The position numbers were made by a program, and so were the translations under genes. Shown here piece by piece: positions 1 through 7,947 of a DNA stretch of 64,000 nt (positions within the stretch are counted from its first letter, which is position 1; every line of letters begins with the position of its first letter). Below the pieces are notes generated by a model. That model did not search any database, was not told where the DNA came from, and saw only the letters and a program-made list of their open reading frames with translations. This DNA is from BACL27 sp964203235 (GTDB lineage Bacteria > Actinomycetota > Acidimicrobiia > Acidimicrobiales > Ilumatobacteraceae): contig CAXNLE010000002.1 in NCBI GenBank assembly GCA_964203235.1, positions 965,890 through 1,029,889 on the forward strand. Direction: 5' to 3'.

Positions 1-711
1 TTTTGTAGAGAAGTTTGTATGACAACCCGCGCCGTTCCAGTCTCCGTGTTGTGGTTTTGCGTCTAGTGAAATCACTACGTCGTAGTCTTCGGCGATGCGA
101 TGCAACAGCCAACGAGCAACATGAAGCTCATCACTCACTCGAAGTGCATCAACTGGACCAATCTGAAACTCCCACTGACCAGGCATCACTTCAGCGTTAG
201 TGCCGGAAATGTGAAGACCTGCTTCAAGACACATCTCAGTGTGAATCTCAACAATGTCTCGACCCATGACTCGACCTGCGCCAACGCCACAGTAATAAGG
301 CCCCTGAGGTTCTGGCTCACCAGAAAGCTCTGGGAAACCTAATGGACGACCGTTGAGTCGCATCATTGTGTATTCCTGTTCAAGCCCGTAAATCATTTTG
401 TCTGCAGCGAACTTTTTTGCTGCCACTGCACATGCCGCGCGAGTATTCGTTGGATGTGGTTTGCCAGTTGAAGCACTTAAAACTTCACACATCACGAGAA
501 TATTTTTGCCGCCACGAATTGGATCCTTGCAACTAAAAACTGGATTAAGAATGCAGTCTGATGCTTCACCTGTTGCTTGATTTGTTGAAGAGCCATCGAA
601 TCCCCAAACCGGAAGTGCCTTCGAATTGTTTTCAATGATTTTTGTTTTTGAACGCAATGTTGGTGTTGGCTCAACGCCGTCAATCCAGATGTACTCAGCC
701 TGATATGCCAT
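1..711 (-). CDS. glnII: Glutamine synthetase, type II (GSII), 3' end outside window
   Basis: ATP-dependent ligation of ammonia to glutamate in the cytoplasm. The 237 visible codons are the N-terminal part of the eukaryotic-type GS family: an opening like MAYQAEYIWIDG, a GFDGSST motif, YGLEQEYT (metal-binding glutamates), PGQWEFQIGP and NGAGCHTNFST, where the frame runs off base 1. The start chosen is ATG 711, which has an AAGGGAA Shine-Dalgarno just upstream and matches the usual family start. An in-frame ATG at 750 would add 13 residues, and a TATAAG -10-like hexamer lies upstream of it. The gene faces away from nadE. No damage is visible. Certain as to family; the missing C-terminus cannot be judged. 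Confidence 0.93.
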   Translation of the reverse strand, partial: MAYQAEYIWIDGVEPTPTLRSKTKIIENNSKALPVWGFDGSSTNQATGEASDCILNPVFSCKDPIRGGKNILVMCEVLSASTGKPHPTNTRAACAVAAKKFAADKMIYGLEQEYTMMRLNGRPLGFPELSGEPEPQGPYYCGVGAGRVMGRDIVEIHTEMCLEAGLHISGTNAEVMPGQWEFQIGPVDALRVSDELHVARWLLHRIAEDYDVVISLDAKPQHGDWNGAGCHTNFSTK

Positions 712-829
712 GAAGTTTCCCTTCGTATTAAATGTGCCACGTCGGCTCATTTTGAACACTTATAGTTTTACCGACTGCTGTTTCGAGACCATTGTCTGAA
801 TGTAAACGGCGTGTGAAGTTTTATCTCGG

Positions 830-835
830 TAGCCT
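830..835 (+). promoter_or_regulatory. -10 hexamer of a leaderless promoter for nadE
   Basis: TAGCCT followed by six bases and then the GTG start. This matches the TAnnnT-N6-9-start pattern seen before many genes in this window. No clear -35 is visible. Confidence 0.5.
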
Positions 836-841
836 GTTTAT

Positions 842-2503
842 GTGGCAGATTTCGCCAAACTTCGCGTTGGGCTGGCCCAAATCAACCCAACAGTCGGGGC
901 ACTCTCGGCGAATGCCGCCAAAATTCTCGATTATTACAACCAAGCCGTTGAAGTTAGATGTCAGCTCGTGGCGTTTCCGGAGTTGTCTCTGACTGGGTAC
1001 CCGCCAGAAGACCTTGTATTAAAGGATGGATTTGTTGCTGACAATCTGTCGGCACTCGCAAAGATCGTCAAGTTAATTGGCGACACAGTTGCAGTTATTG
1101 GTTTTGTCGATCGTGATGACCGAACTGGTGAAATTTTTAACGCAGCCGCAGTCTGTCGAAACGGTGCCGTACTTGGTGTCTACCGAAAACATTTATTACC
1201 GAACTACAACGTGTTTGATGAACAGAGATATTTCACGCCAGGGTTTGAGAATCCGTTATTTACGATTAACGAGATTTGTTTCGGTGTCACAATTTGTGAA
1301 GATATTTGGCAAGCCGATGGTCCGGTTGCTGAACAGGCTTCGTTGGGCGCAGTACTAAACATAAATATAAATGGCTCACCATTTCATGGTGGCAAACTTA
1401 ATGTGCGTCACGAAATGATTAGTGCGCGAGCCAAAGACAATGAGTGCGTGGTTGCTTATGTCAACCAAATTGGCGGGCAAGACGAACTCGTTTTTGATGG
1501 TGGGTCAATGATTTTTTCAGCAGATGGATCGCTGGTTGCAAGTGCTGATCAGTTTGTTGAAGAGTTACTTGTATGTGATTTGTCTTTGCCGAAATCAGGC
1601 AAGGAACGTGGGACTTTGCTTACTCAATCCGTCGGCAGAACTAGTCAGCCTTTAACCGAAATCGCTCAAATTCACGCAGCGTTGGTGCTCGGCACGCGCG
1701 ACTATGTTTTGAAAAACGGTTTCACTGATGTCGTAATCGGTTTATCTGGCGGAGTCGATTCAGCGCTAGTTGCAGCAATTGCTGTTGAAGCACTTGGTGC
1801 AGACCATGTTCACGGTGTATCCATGCCATCGCGTTATTCATCAGCTGGTTCGCGAACTGATGCGCAAGTTTTGGCTTCATCGCTCGGCGTTGAGATGCAA
1901 ACAATTTCAATTGAACCTGCTTTTAGTTCGTATTTAGAGATGCTTGAGCCAAGTTTTGCAAACCGATCAGCAGATTTGACAGAAGAAAATCTGCAAAGTC
2001 GTGTGCGTGGCACAACATTGATGGCACTATCGAACAAGTTTGGTTGGATGGTTTTAACAACGGGCAACAAGAGCGAAACTGCTGTTGGATATTTCACACT
2101 GTATGGCGATTCAGTTGGTGGCTATGCCGTGATTAAGGACTTATTTAAGACAAAAGTTTATGAATTGTGTGAATTTATAAATTCAAAATCACAACGCGAA
2201 GTTATCTCGAGAGCAATTATTGACAAGGCGCCGTCGGCAGAGTTACGGCCTGATCAACGCGATGATCAAAGTCTGCCTCCTTACGATGTGTTGGACTCGA
2301 TACTTGAGTTATATGTCGAAAATGATCAAACGGCGCAAGAGATAATTGCACGAGGTTTTGACGCCGAACTAGTAAAACGGATTTCGCGACTTGTAGATGT
2401 GAACGAATACAAACGTCGACAAGGAGCACCTGGTGTTCGTGTCAGTACCAAAGCGTTTGGTAAAGATCGACGACTTCCGATTACTAATAAATACTCTGGC
2501 TAA
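842..2503 (+). CDS. nadE: Glutamine-dependent NAD+ synthetase
   Basis: Amidates nicotinate adenine dinucleotide to NAD+, the last step of NAD synthesis, in the cytoplasm. The 553-residue protein has an N-terminal nitrilase-type glutaminase domain with the E47 (FPE), K116 (YRKHLLPN) and C152 (TICED) triad, then an ammonia-dependent synthetase domain with the ATP-pyrophosphatase loop SGGVDS at 302-307 and TTGNKSE further on. The length fits short two-domain bacterial enzymes. The start is GTG 842; no Shine-Dalgarno is seen, but TAGCCT ends six bases upstream, as for a leaderless mRNA. It converges on the MFS gene with a 13-base gap. Confidence 0.96.
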   Translation: MADFAKLRVGLAQINPTVGALSANAAKILDYYNQAVEVRCQLVAFPELSLTGYPPEDLVLKDGFVADNLSALAKIVKLIGDTVAVIGFVDRDDRTGEIFNAAAVCRNGAVLGVYRKHLLPNYNVFDEQRYFTPGFENPLFTINEICFGVTICEDIWQADGPVAEQASLGAVLNININGSPFHGGKLNVRHEMISARAKDNECVVAYVNQIGGQDELVFDGGSMIFSADGSLVASADQFVEELLVCDLSLPKSGKERGTLLTQSVGRTSQPLTEIAQIHAALVLGTRDYVLKNGFTDVVIGLSGGVDSALVAAIAVEALGADHVHGVSMPSRYSSAGSRTDAQVLASSLGVEMQTISIEPAFSSYLEMLEPSFANRSADLTEENLQSRVRGTTLMALSNKFGWMVLTTGNKSETAVGYFTLYGDSVGGYAVIKDLFKTKVYELCEFINSKSQREVISRAIIDKAPSAELRPDQRDDQSLPPYDVLDSILELYVENDQTAQEIIARGFDAELVKRISRLVDVNEYKRRQGAPGVRVSTKAFGKDRRLPITNKYSG

Positions 2504-2516
2504 GCCAGAAATTTCG

Positions 2517-3704
2517 TTATTCGTGAACCAATCCGCCACGTCGGTGGTATTGATAAATCAAAATCGTTGCCACTGCCGCAGAGGCTGATCCGATAATTGC
2601 CGGCAGCGCGATTCCATTGCTTGATTCGTATGCCCGTGTTGCAACAAGGCTCATCACACCGCGGCCGAGAGTGCCTGCACCGATAACTAATCCAAGACCA
2701 CTGCCGGGTCGTCTTGGAACGAGATGCGTTGCAAGTGGCAGCATGCTGACAACTGCAAATTCAAAACCCAAAATATAAACCATCAGTGCGAGTAATCCCA
2801 AAATTAAATTATGCGAAGCGAGTGATAACGCCAGACCACCCGGAACCATTATCAAACAACCAATTGCGATACTGACCTCTTTGCCCCAACTATCGGTTTT
2901 TTTGGCACTTGTTACTGATGCGTAAAGTTCGACCAAACCAAAACTGAATCCAACTGCCGCGATGCCGAGCGCACCAAAACCAAACTGGTCATTAAGCCAC
3001 GCTCCGAAAGTAATAAATATGCATTGACTCGCGCACATCGTGGCAAACATCGTGGCTACGACAAACCATGCTCTTCCGCTGAGGCGAATGCCGTCATCAG
3101 CAACTCGCGATGAAACTTCATGTGGTTCTGTTTTTATTCGCGCAGCAATAAACGCCAGTGACACTATTATTCCGCACGCTCCGGCGACAAAACCTGCTCG
3201 CCATGAAATGAGCGCAGTGATAACTCCCATCGCAGAAACACCAATTAGCAGACCAAGCGCCCATGAAATTTCTGTGATGCCGATGTATCGACCACGTTTT
3301 TCATAAGGAACATGATCTGAGATCCAACCCGCCATGCCAAGATCAAAGAAGTTTTTAGTGACACTAATTAACGTCACGCCGAGCGTGAACATCAAAATGT
3401 TTGGCGAAATCGCCGCAAGTGACGATCCAACACCAATGCCTAGTAATCCGATGAGCATCGCGCCCCGGCGAGAAAGATGATCAACGAAGCGTCCAATAAA
3501 TGGTGATAGCAAACCTGACAGTTCGGATACGGTCAAGGCGACACCAATTTGCGAAAGCGAAACATCAAATCCTTTGGCGATGATCGCGATAAACGGAGGA
3601 GTGAATCGGTAGCAAGCGTTCGTTGTCAGACGAGTTGCCGTGAGCAAAGTTATGTTTTTGCGCACTAATTGCGAAAACGAATCATCAAGCCAGCGACCAA
3701 GCAC
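2517..3704 (-). CDS. Major facilitator superfamily transporter
   Basis: A 395-residue polytopic membrane protein with about 12 hydrophobic segments. It has an MFS-like loop after the second helix (GRFVDHLSRRGAML) and a related charged loop after the third pair, so it is probably an H+-coupled exporter or a permease; the substrate cannot be told. The start is GTG 3704, with TAAAGT six bases upstream overlapping the stop codon of the histidine phosphatase gene. The two genes lie 9 bases apart on the same strand and could also be cotranscribed. It ends head-on against nadE. Confidence 0.8.
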   Translation of the reverse strand: MLGRWLDDSFSQLVRKNITLLTATRLTTNACYRFTPPFIAIIAKGFDVSLSQIGVALTVSELSGLLSPFIGRFVDHLSRRGAMLIGLLGIGVGSSLAAISPNILMFTLGVTLISVTKNFFDLGMAGWISDHVPYEKRGRYIGITEISWALGLLIGVSAMGVITALISWRAGFVAGACGIIVSLAFIAARIKTEPHEVSSRVADDGIRLSGRAWFVVATMFATMCASQCIFITFGAWLNDQFGFGALGIAAVGFSFGLVELYASVTSAKKTDSWGKEVSIAIGCLIMVPGGLALSLASHNLILGLLALMVYILGFEFAVVSMLPLATHLVPRRPGSGLGLVIGAGTLGRGVMSLVATRAYESSNGIALPAIIGSASAAVATILIYQYHRRGGLVHE

Positions 3705-3713
3705 GATGTAACT

Positions 3714-4328
3714 TTAGAGCGATTCGCTCGAGTTAAATTCATCAATCACGGTGATGATTCGTCCTGCAAATATTTGACCGTCAGGGAGAACATCAAACCA
3801 ACAGCCCCCAAGATTTTCAAGTTTTGCGTCAGCGACTTTGAGTTCGCGACGAATTGTGCGGATAACACCACTGTGACTAATTACGAGTGCTTGACCACCG
3901 CGACACTTATCAGCGATGTCAATAAACGCCGCAGTCATTCGTTGTAGAACATTTTGGTTCGGTTCAAAATCGTTTGGTTGCTTTCCGGAATTTAAATAAC
4001 CTGGCCAACCAGACTCAATCTCGTCGTATGTCAATCCTTCCCATGGCCCGATAAAAGATTCCTTCAGGCGATCATCAATAATCAGATCGTTAACACCATG
4101 ACTCTCGGCAATTATTTCAGCCGTATGTCGAGCCCGTTGCAAAGAACTTGCAGCAATCAAATCAAATTTGCCAATTTTTTTTGCAGCCTGACGCGCTTGT
4201 TCAATACCTTCGGTCGTTAATGCGATATCGGCTTGACCTTGCCATCGACCAAGGGCGTTCCATTCTGATTGTCCATGTCGCAAAACAAGCAATCTTGTTT
4301 TCAAATTTGACTCACCTCGTACAGACAC
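3714..4328 (-). CDS. Histidine phosphatase family protein (phosphoglycerate mutase-like)
   Basis: Cytoplasmic phosphoryl-transfer enzyme of 204 residues. The RHG phosphohistidine motif is at residues 17-19 (LRHGQSEWN), followed by the phosphate-binding arginine region (SSLQRARHTAE) and the second histidine H152 (VISHSGVIRT). The pattern RWQGQADIALTTEG is common in cofactor-dependent phosphatases such as alpha-ribazole or broad-specificity acid phosphatases, so a glycolytic mutase is less likely. In mycobacteria a gpm-type gene also sits near mshA. GTG 4328 is supported by TACCCT seven bases upstream. An alternative TTG ten codons in has a GAGGTGA element before it. Confidence 0.87.
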   Translation of the reverse strand: MSVRGESNLKTRLLVLRHGQSEWNALGRWQGQADIALTTEGIEQARQAAKKIGKFDLIAASSLQRARHTAEIIAESHGVNDLIIDDRLKESFIGPWEGLTYDEIESGWPGYLNSGKQPNDFEPNQNVLQRMTAAFIDIADKCRGGQALVISHSGVIRTIRRELKVADAKLENLGGCWFDVLPDGQIFAGRIITVIDEFNSSESL

Positions 4329-4335
4329 TCAACGC

Positions 4336-4341
4336 AGGGTA
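4336..4341 (-). promoter_or_regulatory. -10 hexamer for histidine phosphatase gene
   Basis: TACCCT on the minus strand, seven bases before GTG 4328. It lies back to back with the moaD-like promoter, only ten bases away, so the two divergent transcripts share one short control region. Confidence 0.5.
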
Positions 4342-4351
4342 GTGGCTTGAG

Positions 4352-4357
4352 TACGCT
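4352..4357 (+). promoter_or_regulatory. -10 hexamer for moaD-like gene
   Basis: TACGCT followed by exactly six bases (TAGGAC) and ATG 4364. Leaderless configuration; no -35 is evident. Confidence 0.5.
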
Positions 4358-4363
4358 TAGGAC

Positions 4364-4606
4364 ATGGCACATTTGCTACTTTTTGCATCTGCGCGACAGG
4401 CTGCTGGCACCGCAAGCCGAGAAATTCAGGGGTCGACTGTTGATGAAGTGCTGAACACCGCAGTTCTCGAATTCGGTAGCGAATTTGCAAAAGTGCTCGG
4501 TACCTGTCGTGTGTGGCTGAATGGTGAAGAAGCAATTGGTGCTGCTGCAGTCGGCGATGCTGATGAAGTGGCAGTTTTGCCACCAGTTTCTGGAGGGTGT
4601 TTATGA
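4364..4606 (+). CDS. ThiS/MoaD-family sulfur carrier with GG-CL tail
   Basis: An 80-residue ubiquitin-fold protein. It carries WLNGEEA and DEVAVLPPVSGG, the beta-grasp signature of small sulfur carriers for molybdopterin, thiamin or cysteine synthesis. The usual terminal Gly-Gly is followed here by Cys-Leu, so the carrier would need its last two residues removed before activation, as is known for QbsE. The stop overlaps the next start (ATGA). The bases for Gly-Gly (GGAGGG) also form the Shine-Dalgarno of that gene. No molybdopterin or thiamin genes lie nearby, so the pathway served is unknown. Confidence 0.8.
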   Translation: MAHLLLFASARQAAGTASREIQGSTVDEVLNTAVLEFGSEFAKVLGTCRVWLNGEEAIGAAAVGDADEVAVLPPVSGGCL

Positions 4607-5097
4607 CAGATATTTTGAACGCAGAATCAATGTCAACCGCCGAAATTCGAGTTGCTCGCGCAGTATTGCAATCACAAGAGGATGTAATTTCGTTCGTTCG
4701 TCGCATGGCTCACGGGCGATGTGATCTAGCTCGCGACGAACAGCGTCGCCGCGTTGACGGCACGCCAGCGTCTGGCATCAGCGTTTCTGATATTGCAAAT
4801 GTTTTCGGCCAAGAGCACGGCGGCGGATCATCGCGTCCACCGCGCGAAACAAATATTTCTGCTGAACACCCGTTAGTCATTGAACTTGAGACACTTTGTC
4901 AAGAAATTAGTTTTGGGGACCTGCGAATTCTTGATGACCAATCACTTGAAAATGTTGTTCAACAACTTTCACGTTTTGAAACTTCACAATCACTTGAGCG
5001 AAAAGCACTTTTCGCATCGATTGATGCATTGACAACGCAACTTGTGAAGCGCTACAAAGACGATGGCGTCAACGTCGACTCACTTCTCGCAGATTAA
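4603..5097 (+). CDS. RsiG-like c-di-GMP-binding anti-sigma factor candidate
   Basis: A 164-residue, mostly helical soluble protein. It has two copies of a pattern matching the c-di-GMP signature of Streptomyces RsiG, E-x3-S-x2-R-x3-Q-x3-D: E26, S30, R33, H37, D41 and E126, S130, R133, F137, D141. The copies are exactly 100 residues apart in two predicted helices, joined by a Gly/Pro-rich linker (about 72-86). RsiG uses such helices as an antiparallel coiled coil that holds a c-di-GMP dimer and binds sigma WhiG. The Q position is H in one copy and F in the other. ATG 4603 follows GGAGG at good spacing and overlaps the upstream stop. No sigma gene lies in this window. Confidence 0.7.
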   Translation: MTDILNAESMSTAEIRVARAVLQSQEDVISFVRRMAHGRCDLARDEQRRRVDGTPASGISVSDIANVFGQEHGGGSSRPPRETNISAEHPLVIELETLCQEISFGDLRILDDQSLENVVQQLSRFETSQSLERKALFASIDALTTQLVKRYKDDGVNVDSLLAD

Positions 5098-5175
5098 TTT
5101 GAAATAATAAGTAAATTAATCCGCTTATAAAAACAGCAGTAACATCACGGTAGAGTCAAAACCCGACCAAAACGA

Positions 5176-5181
5176 TAGGTT
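5176..5181 (+). promoter_or_regulatory. -10-like hexamer upstream of mshA
   Basis: TAGGTT ending ten bases before ATG 5192. This would give a leader of only a few bases. There is no Shine-Dalgarno in the gap. Confidence 0.4.
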
Positions 5182-5191
5182 TTACATTTCG

Positions 5192-6403
5192 ATGAAGCGC
5201 GTCGCGATAATTTCTATGCACACGTCGCCCTTGGCTCAGCCAGGTGTTGGCGATGGTGGTGGAATGAACGTATACGTTCGCGAACTTGTTTCGGCAATGG
5301 CTCAAGCTGGTTTGCAATGCACAACGTATACACGTGCATGGCGCGATGGGCTACCAGAAGTTATTGATGTCGAACCAAATCACAAAGTTGTACACATCAA
5401 AGCTGGAAAGTTTGATCTTTCAAAAGACGAACTACTTGATGTTGTTGACGAATTCACGCAAGCAGTGGCTCGAGATATTGAACTTAAAGGTGGCACCGAT
5501 GTGCTTCATGCCAATTATTGGTTGTCTGGTTTAGTTGGACATCGCCTTAAGCATCAACTCGGATTGCCGTTAGTTTCAACTTTTCATACTTTGGCACGAG
5601 TTAAATCTCTTGGTGGAGACACCGAGTCAGTTGTGCGTGAGCGCGCTGAACTAGAGATCATCGGATGCGCCGATGCGATCTGCGTAAGTTGCCCAGAAGA
5701 GTTAAGTCAGTTTCGCTCACTTTACGGTAAGTCGCCAGGCGCAGTCACAGTTGCATCACCTGGTGTCGATACCGCATTTTTTTCGCCGGGTGATCGTCGC
5801 GGTGCTCGTCATGCACTCGGCTGGGGCGAGAAGCCATTGCTTTTGTTCGTCGGACGAATACAACCGCTTAAAGGTGTTGACGTTGCAGTGCAGACTTTGG
5901 CAGCGCTTAAGCGCAGTGATGCTGAACTAATGGTTGTCGGTGGAGCAAGTGGAACATTTGGTTCAAGTGAGACCAGTCATGTTCAACGGCTGATAGTTGA
6001 TCTTGGGCTAACTGGTCGAGTGCATTTTGTTGAGCCACAACCGCATCATTTATTGAGTACTTACTATCGTGCCGCCGATGTTGTTCTGGTGCCGTCACGA
6101 AGTGAAAGTTTTGGTCTCGTGGCGCTTGAAGCCGCCGCGTGCGGAATCCCAGTTGTGGCGAGTGCGGTTGGCGGGCTTTTAAACCTTGTTGAGCACGAAA
6201 AGACTGGCTTTGTGGTAAAAAATCGTGACGTTGAAACTTTCGCTGGTTATACGCGACGACTTCTAGATGACCCAATTTTGAGTCTTTCAATGGGTACCCA
6301 TGCTGCTCACAGAGCAAGAAATTATTCATGGGCTTCGACGGCTGCGAGTGTCATTGGTGTGTACGACGATCTTCAGGCGCGCCAACTGGTCGCTTGCTCG
6401 TAA
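5192..6403 (+). CDS. mshA: D-inositol-3-phosphate glycosyltransferase (mycothiol synthesis)
   Basis: A GT4-family transferase moving GlcNAc from UDP-GlcNAc to 1L-myo-inositol-1-phosphate, the first committed step to mycothiol, the actinobacterial thiol buffer. The 403 residues open with HTSPLAQPGVGDGGGMNVYV, the MshA-specific N-terminal loop. Later come FVGRIQPLKGVD and the GT-B donor motif SESFGLVALEAAACGIPVV with its E-x7-E. The YbjN-like gene follows five bases after the stop, the same order as in mycobacteria. The start codon is clear. Strong family assignment. Confidence 0.95.
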   Translation: MKRVAIISMHTSPLAQPGVGDGGGMNVYVRELVSAMAQAGLQCTTYTRAWRDGLPEVIDVEPNHKVVHIKAGKFDLSKDELLDVVDEFTQAVARDIELKGGTDVLHANYWLSGLVGHRLKHQLGLPLVSTFHTLARVKSLGGDTESVVRERAELEIIGCADAICVSCPEELSQFRSLYGKSPGAVTVASPGVDTAFFSPGDRRGARHALGWGEKPLLLFVGRIQPLKGVDVAVQTLAALKRSDAELMVVGGASGTFGSSETSHVQRLIVDLGLTGRVHFVEPQPHHLLSTYYRAADVVLVPSRSESFGLVALEAAACGIPVVASAVGGLLNLVEHEKTGFVVKNRDVETFAGYTRRLLDDPILSLSMGTHAAHRARNYSWASTAASVIGVYDDLQARQLVACS

Positions 6404-6407
6404 TCTA

Positions 6408-6890
6408 GTGAGTGATTTATTCGACGACGCGGCAATTGCCCGTGTTGAACGACAAATTGACGAATGGTTAGGAAGAATTCGAGCAAGTCACACAAACATT
6501 GAAGCAGTCGACCGCGCAGAGGGCGACGAAATCAGATGGTTTATCAGAATGCGTGGAGAAGAAAAAGATTTCACGACAATTTGGCTGACACTTGGTCAGA
6601 GAACTTTGCGCTATGAGACTTACGTGATGCCTGCGCCTGAACAAAACGCTGAGCTTTTATACGAGACGATTTTGCGCCGAAATGAGAAGCTCGTCGGTGC
6701 TCATTTTTCAATCGGAGTTGAAGACGCAATATTTTTGCGCGGCGAATTAGTGCTTTCTGCACTTGTCGAAAGAGAGCTAGATCGAGTGATTGGCACCATT
6801 TATTCGGTGGTTGAACAACTGTTTTGGAGTCTCCTCGAAATTGGCTTTGCCAAAGCAAAAGCCATGCGTACACAACGCAGTAGCACTTGA
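6408..6890 (+). CDS. YbjN-domain protein next to mshA
   Basis: A 160-residue soluble protein with the fold of YbjN / type III secretion chaperone-like regulators: an N-terminal helix (VERQIDEWLG), then sheets around IRWFIRMRGEEKDFTTIWLTLGQRTLRYETYVMP. A homologue follows mshA in mycobacteria; its role is not established. GTG 6408 is the chosen start, five bases after the mshA stop. A longer reading from 6300 would overlap mshA by about 100 bases and is unlikely. A nine-base inverted repeat begins at its stop. Confidence 0.75.
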   Translation: MSDLFDDAAIARVERQIDEWLGRIRASHTNIEAVDRAEGDEIRWFIRMRGEEKDFTTIWLTLGQRTLRYETYVMPAPEQNAELLYETILRRNEKLVGAHFSIGVEDAIFLRGELVLSALVERELDRVIGTIYSVVEQLFWSLLEIGFAKAKAMRTQRSST

Positions 6891-6930
6891 ACTGCCGAGC
6901 GGTCGGGGAAGCCGTTAGGTGGTTCAAGTG
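6884..6930 (+). terminator. Inverted repeat at the end of the mshA-ybjN unit
   Basis: CACTTGAAC (6884-6892) pairs perfectly with GTTCAAGTG (6922-6930) around a 29-base loop that could form a short inner CGG/CCG stem. The left arm contains the ybjN stop codon. No T-run follows, so classical intrinsic termination is doubtful; mRNA 3' end protection or chance are alternatives. Confidence 0.3.
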
Positions 6931-6938
6931 TGTCTAAC

Positions 6939-6944
6939 TAGGCT
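6939..6944 (+). promoter_or_regulatory. -10-like hexamer upstream of proC
   Basis: TAGGCT ending nine bases before GTG 6954, near-leaderless geometry. The alternative ATG 6972 has GGTGA upstream instead. Confidence 0.35.
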
Positions 6945-6953
6945 AATTAACCT

Positions 6954-7766
6954 GTGACCGGTGATCTTGTTATGAGTAGCCCGTTCTTGATCATCATTGG
7001 CGGGGGCAATATGGGTGCTGCCCTCGCTCGAGGCTTAGTTGCCGAAAAATTTTTACCACCTAGCGAATTGGTTATAGTTGAAAAAAATTCTGATCGCCGA
7101 GCGATCTTAAGCAAAGATTTTCCAGAGTCAGTTATTTCTGAGCAAATGCTGAATTGCGATTCAGTTATTGTCGCGGTGAAACCCAATGATGTTGCTGAAA
7201 TTTGCTCGACATTCAAAAATTTTGGTGTTAAGCAGTTACTGTCAATTGCTGCCGGAGTAACGATTACTTCAATCGAAAGCGTGTGTGGAAACTCAATTTC
7301 AGTTGTGCGCGCGATGCCGAATACTCCTGCGCTAATTGGTCAGGGTGCATCAGCGATGGCGGCAAGTGTGAACTGTTCAAGTGATCAGATTTCATGGGCG
7401 AAAAAAATTCTGCAGAGTGTTGGCAAAGTTGTTGAAGTTGAAGAAAATCTACTTGATGCCGTAACTGGCTTATCTGGAAGCGGCCCAGCATATATTTTCT
7501 TGCTAGCTGAGGCGTTAATTGATGCTGGCGTGCAACAAGGATTATCAGCTGAAGTTGCCAATGATCTTGTTCGACAACTCTTAGTCGGCTCATCTGCGTT
7601 GCTGGCACAAAGTGCTGATCACCCAGCCAAGTTGCGACAAAATGTAACTTCCCCGAATGGCACAACGGCCGCCGGCATTGCCACACTTGAGAATAAGCAT
7701 TTCGCAGAAATTATCTCAGCAGCGGTACACGCAGCAACGGCTCGAAGTAAAGAACTTGGTCAATAG
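6954..7766 (+). CDS. proC: Pyrroline-5-carboxylate reductase
   Basis: Reduces 1-pyrroline-5-carboxylate to proline with NAD(P)H in the cytoplasm. The Rossmann motif GGGNMGAALARGL sits at the N-terminus, and the C-terminal dimer and substrate region has VTGLSGSGPAYIFLLAEALIDAG and the family tail NVTSPNGTTAAGI. It has 270 residues from GTG 6954; ATG 6972 would give 264 and is nearly as good. The other proline genes are not in the window. The downstream gap to the SAM hydrolase carries a structured RNA. Confidence 0.95.
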   Translation: MTGDLVMSSPFLIIIGGGNMGAALARGLVAEKFLPPSELVIVEKNSDRRAILSKDFPESVISEQMLNCDSVIVAVKPNDVAEICSTFKNFGVKQLLSIAAGVTITSIESVCGNSISVVRAMPNTPALIGQGASAMAASVNCSSDQISWAKKILQSVGKVVEVEENLLDAVTGLSGSGPAYIFLLAEALIDAGVQQGLSAEVANDLVRQLLVGSSALLAQSADHPAKLRQNVTSPNGTTAAGIATLENKHFAEIISAAVHAATARSKELGQ

Positions 7767-7830
7767 ATTTCTCTGAAACTAAATGTTGATAATTTCTACC
7801 AAAATTTGTTTGATAACTGTTAATCGTGTC

Positions 7831-7836
7831 TAAAGT
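7831..7836 (+). promoter_or_regulatory. Possible -10 for the SAM-hydrolase leader transcript
   Basis: TAAAGT, with TTGATA 15 bases (or TTGTTT 19 bases) upstream, would start a transcript near 7843 with a leader of about 130 bases that includes the folded region. The spacing is not ideal, so this is tentative. Confidence 0.3.
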
Positions 7837-7860
7837 GAGAATAGAAATGTCGCAAGATCA

Positions 7861-7947
7861 CCGGACGGGGTAACCCCCCAACTGGGAGTCGCGCTCGCAA
7901 GAGCTGCGCCGTTTGAGCCGGTGCCGTCGGGGGGTTGGCACCGGCTC
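7861..7947 (+). promoter_or_regulatory. Structured 5' leader with pseudoknot (candidate riboswitch)
   Basis: Three elements are visible. A hairpin pairs CGCGCTC (7890-7896) with GAGC-T-GCG (7901-7908) over a GCAA tetraloop. A perfect 11-bp hairpin has arms GAGCCGGTGCC (7915-7925) and GGCACCGGCTC (7937-7947). The loop of the latter holds GGGGGGTT (7929-7936), complementary over eight bases to AACCCCCC (7872-7879), which gives a pseudoknot. GGGG 7867-7870 could instead pair with the same C tract, offering two exclusive folds. The local G+C is far above the flanks. It ends 28 bases before the SAM hydrolase start. It does not match a riboswitch consensus that I can recall in full. Confidence 0.6.

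Noticed and set aside
6915..6935. GGTTCAAGT resembling a tRNA T-arm
   Set aside because: No acceptor, D or anticodon arms can be formed around it; it is one arm of a longer inverted repeat.
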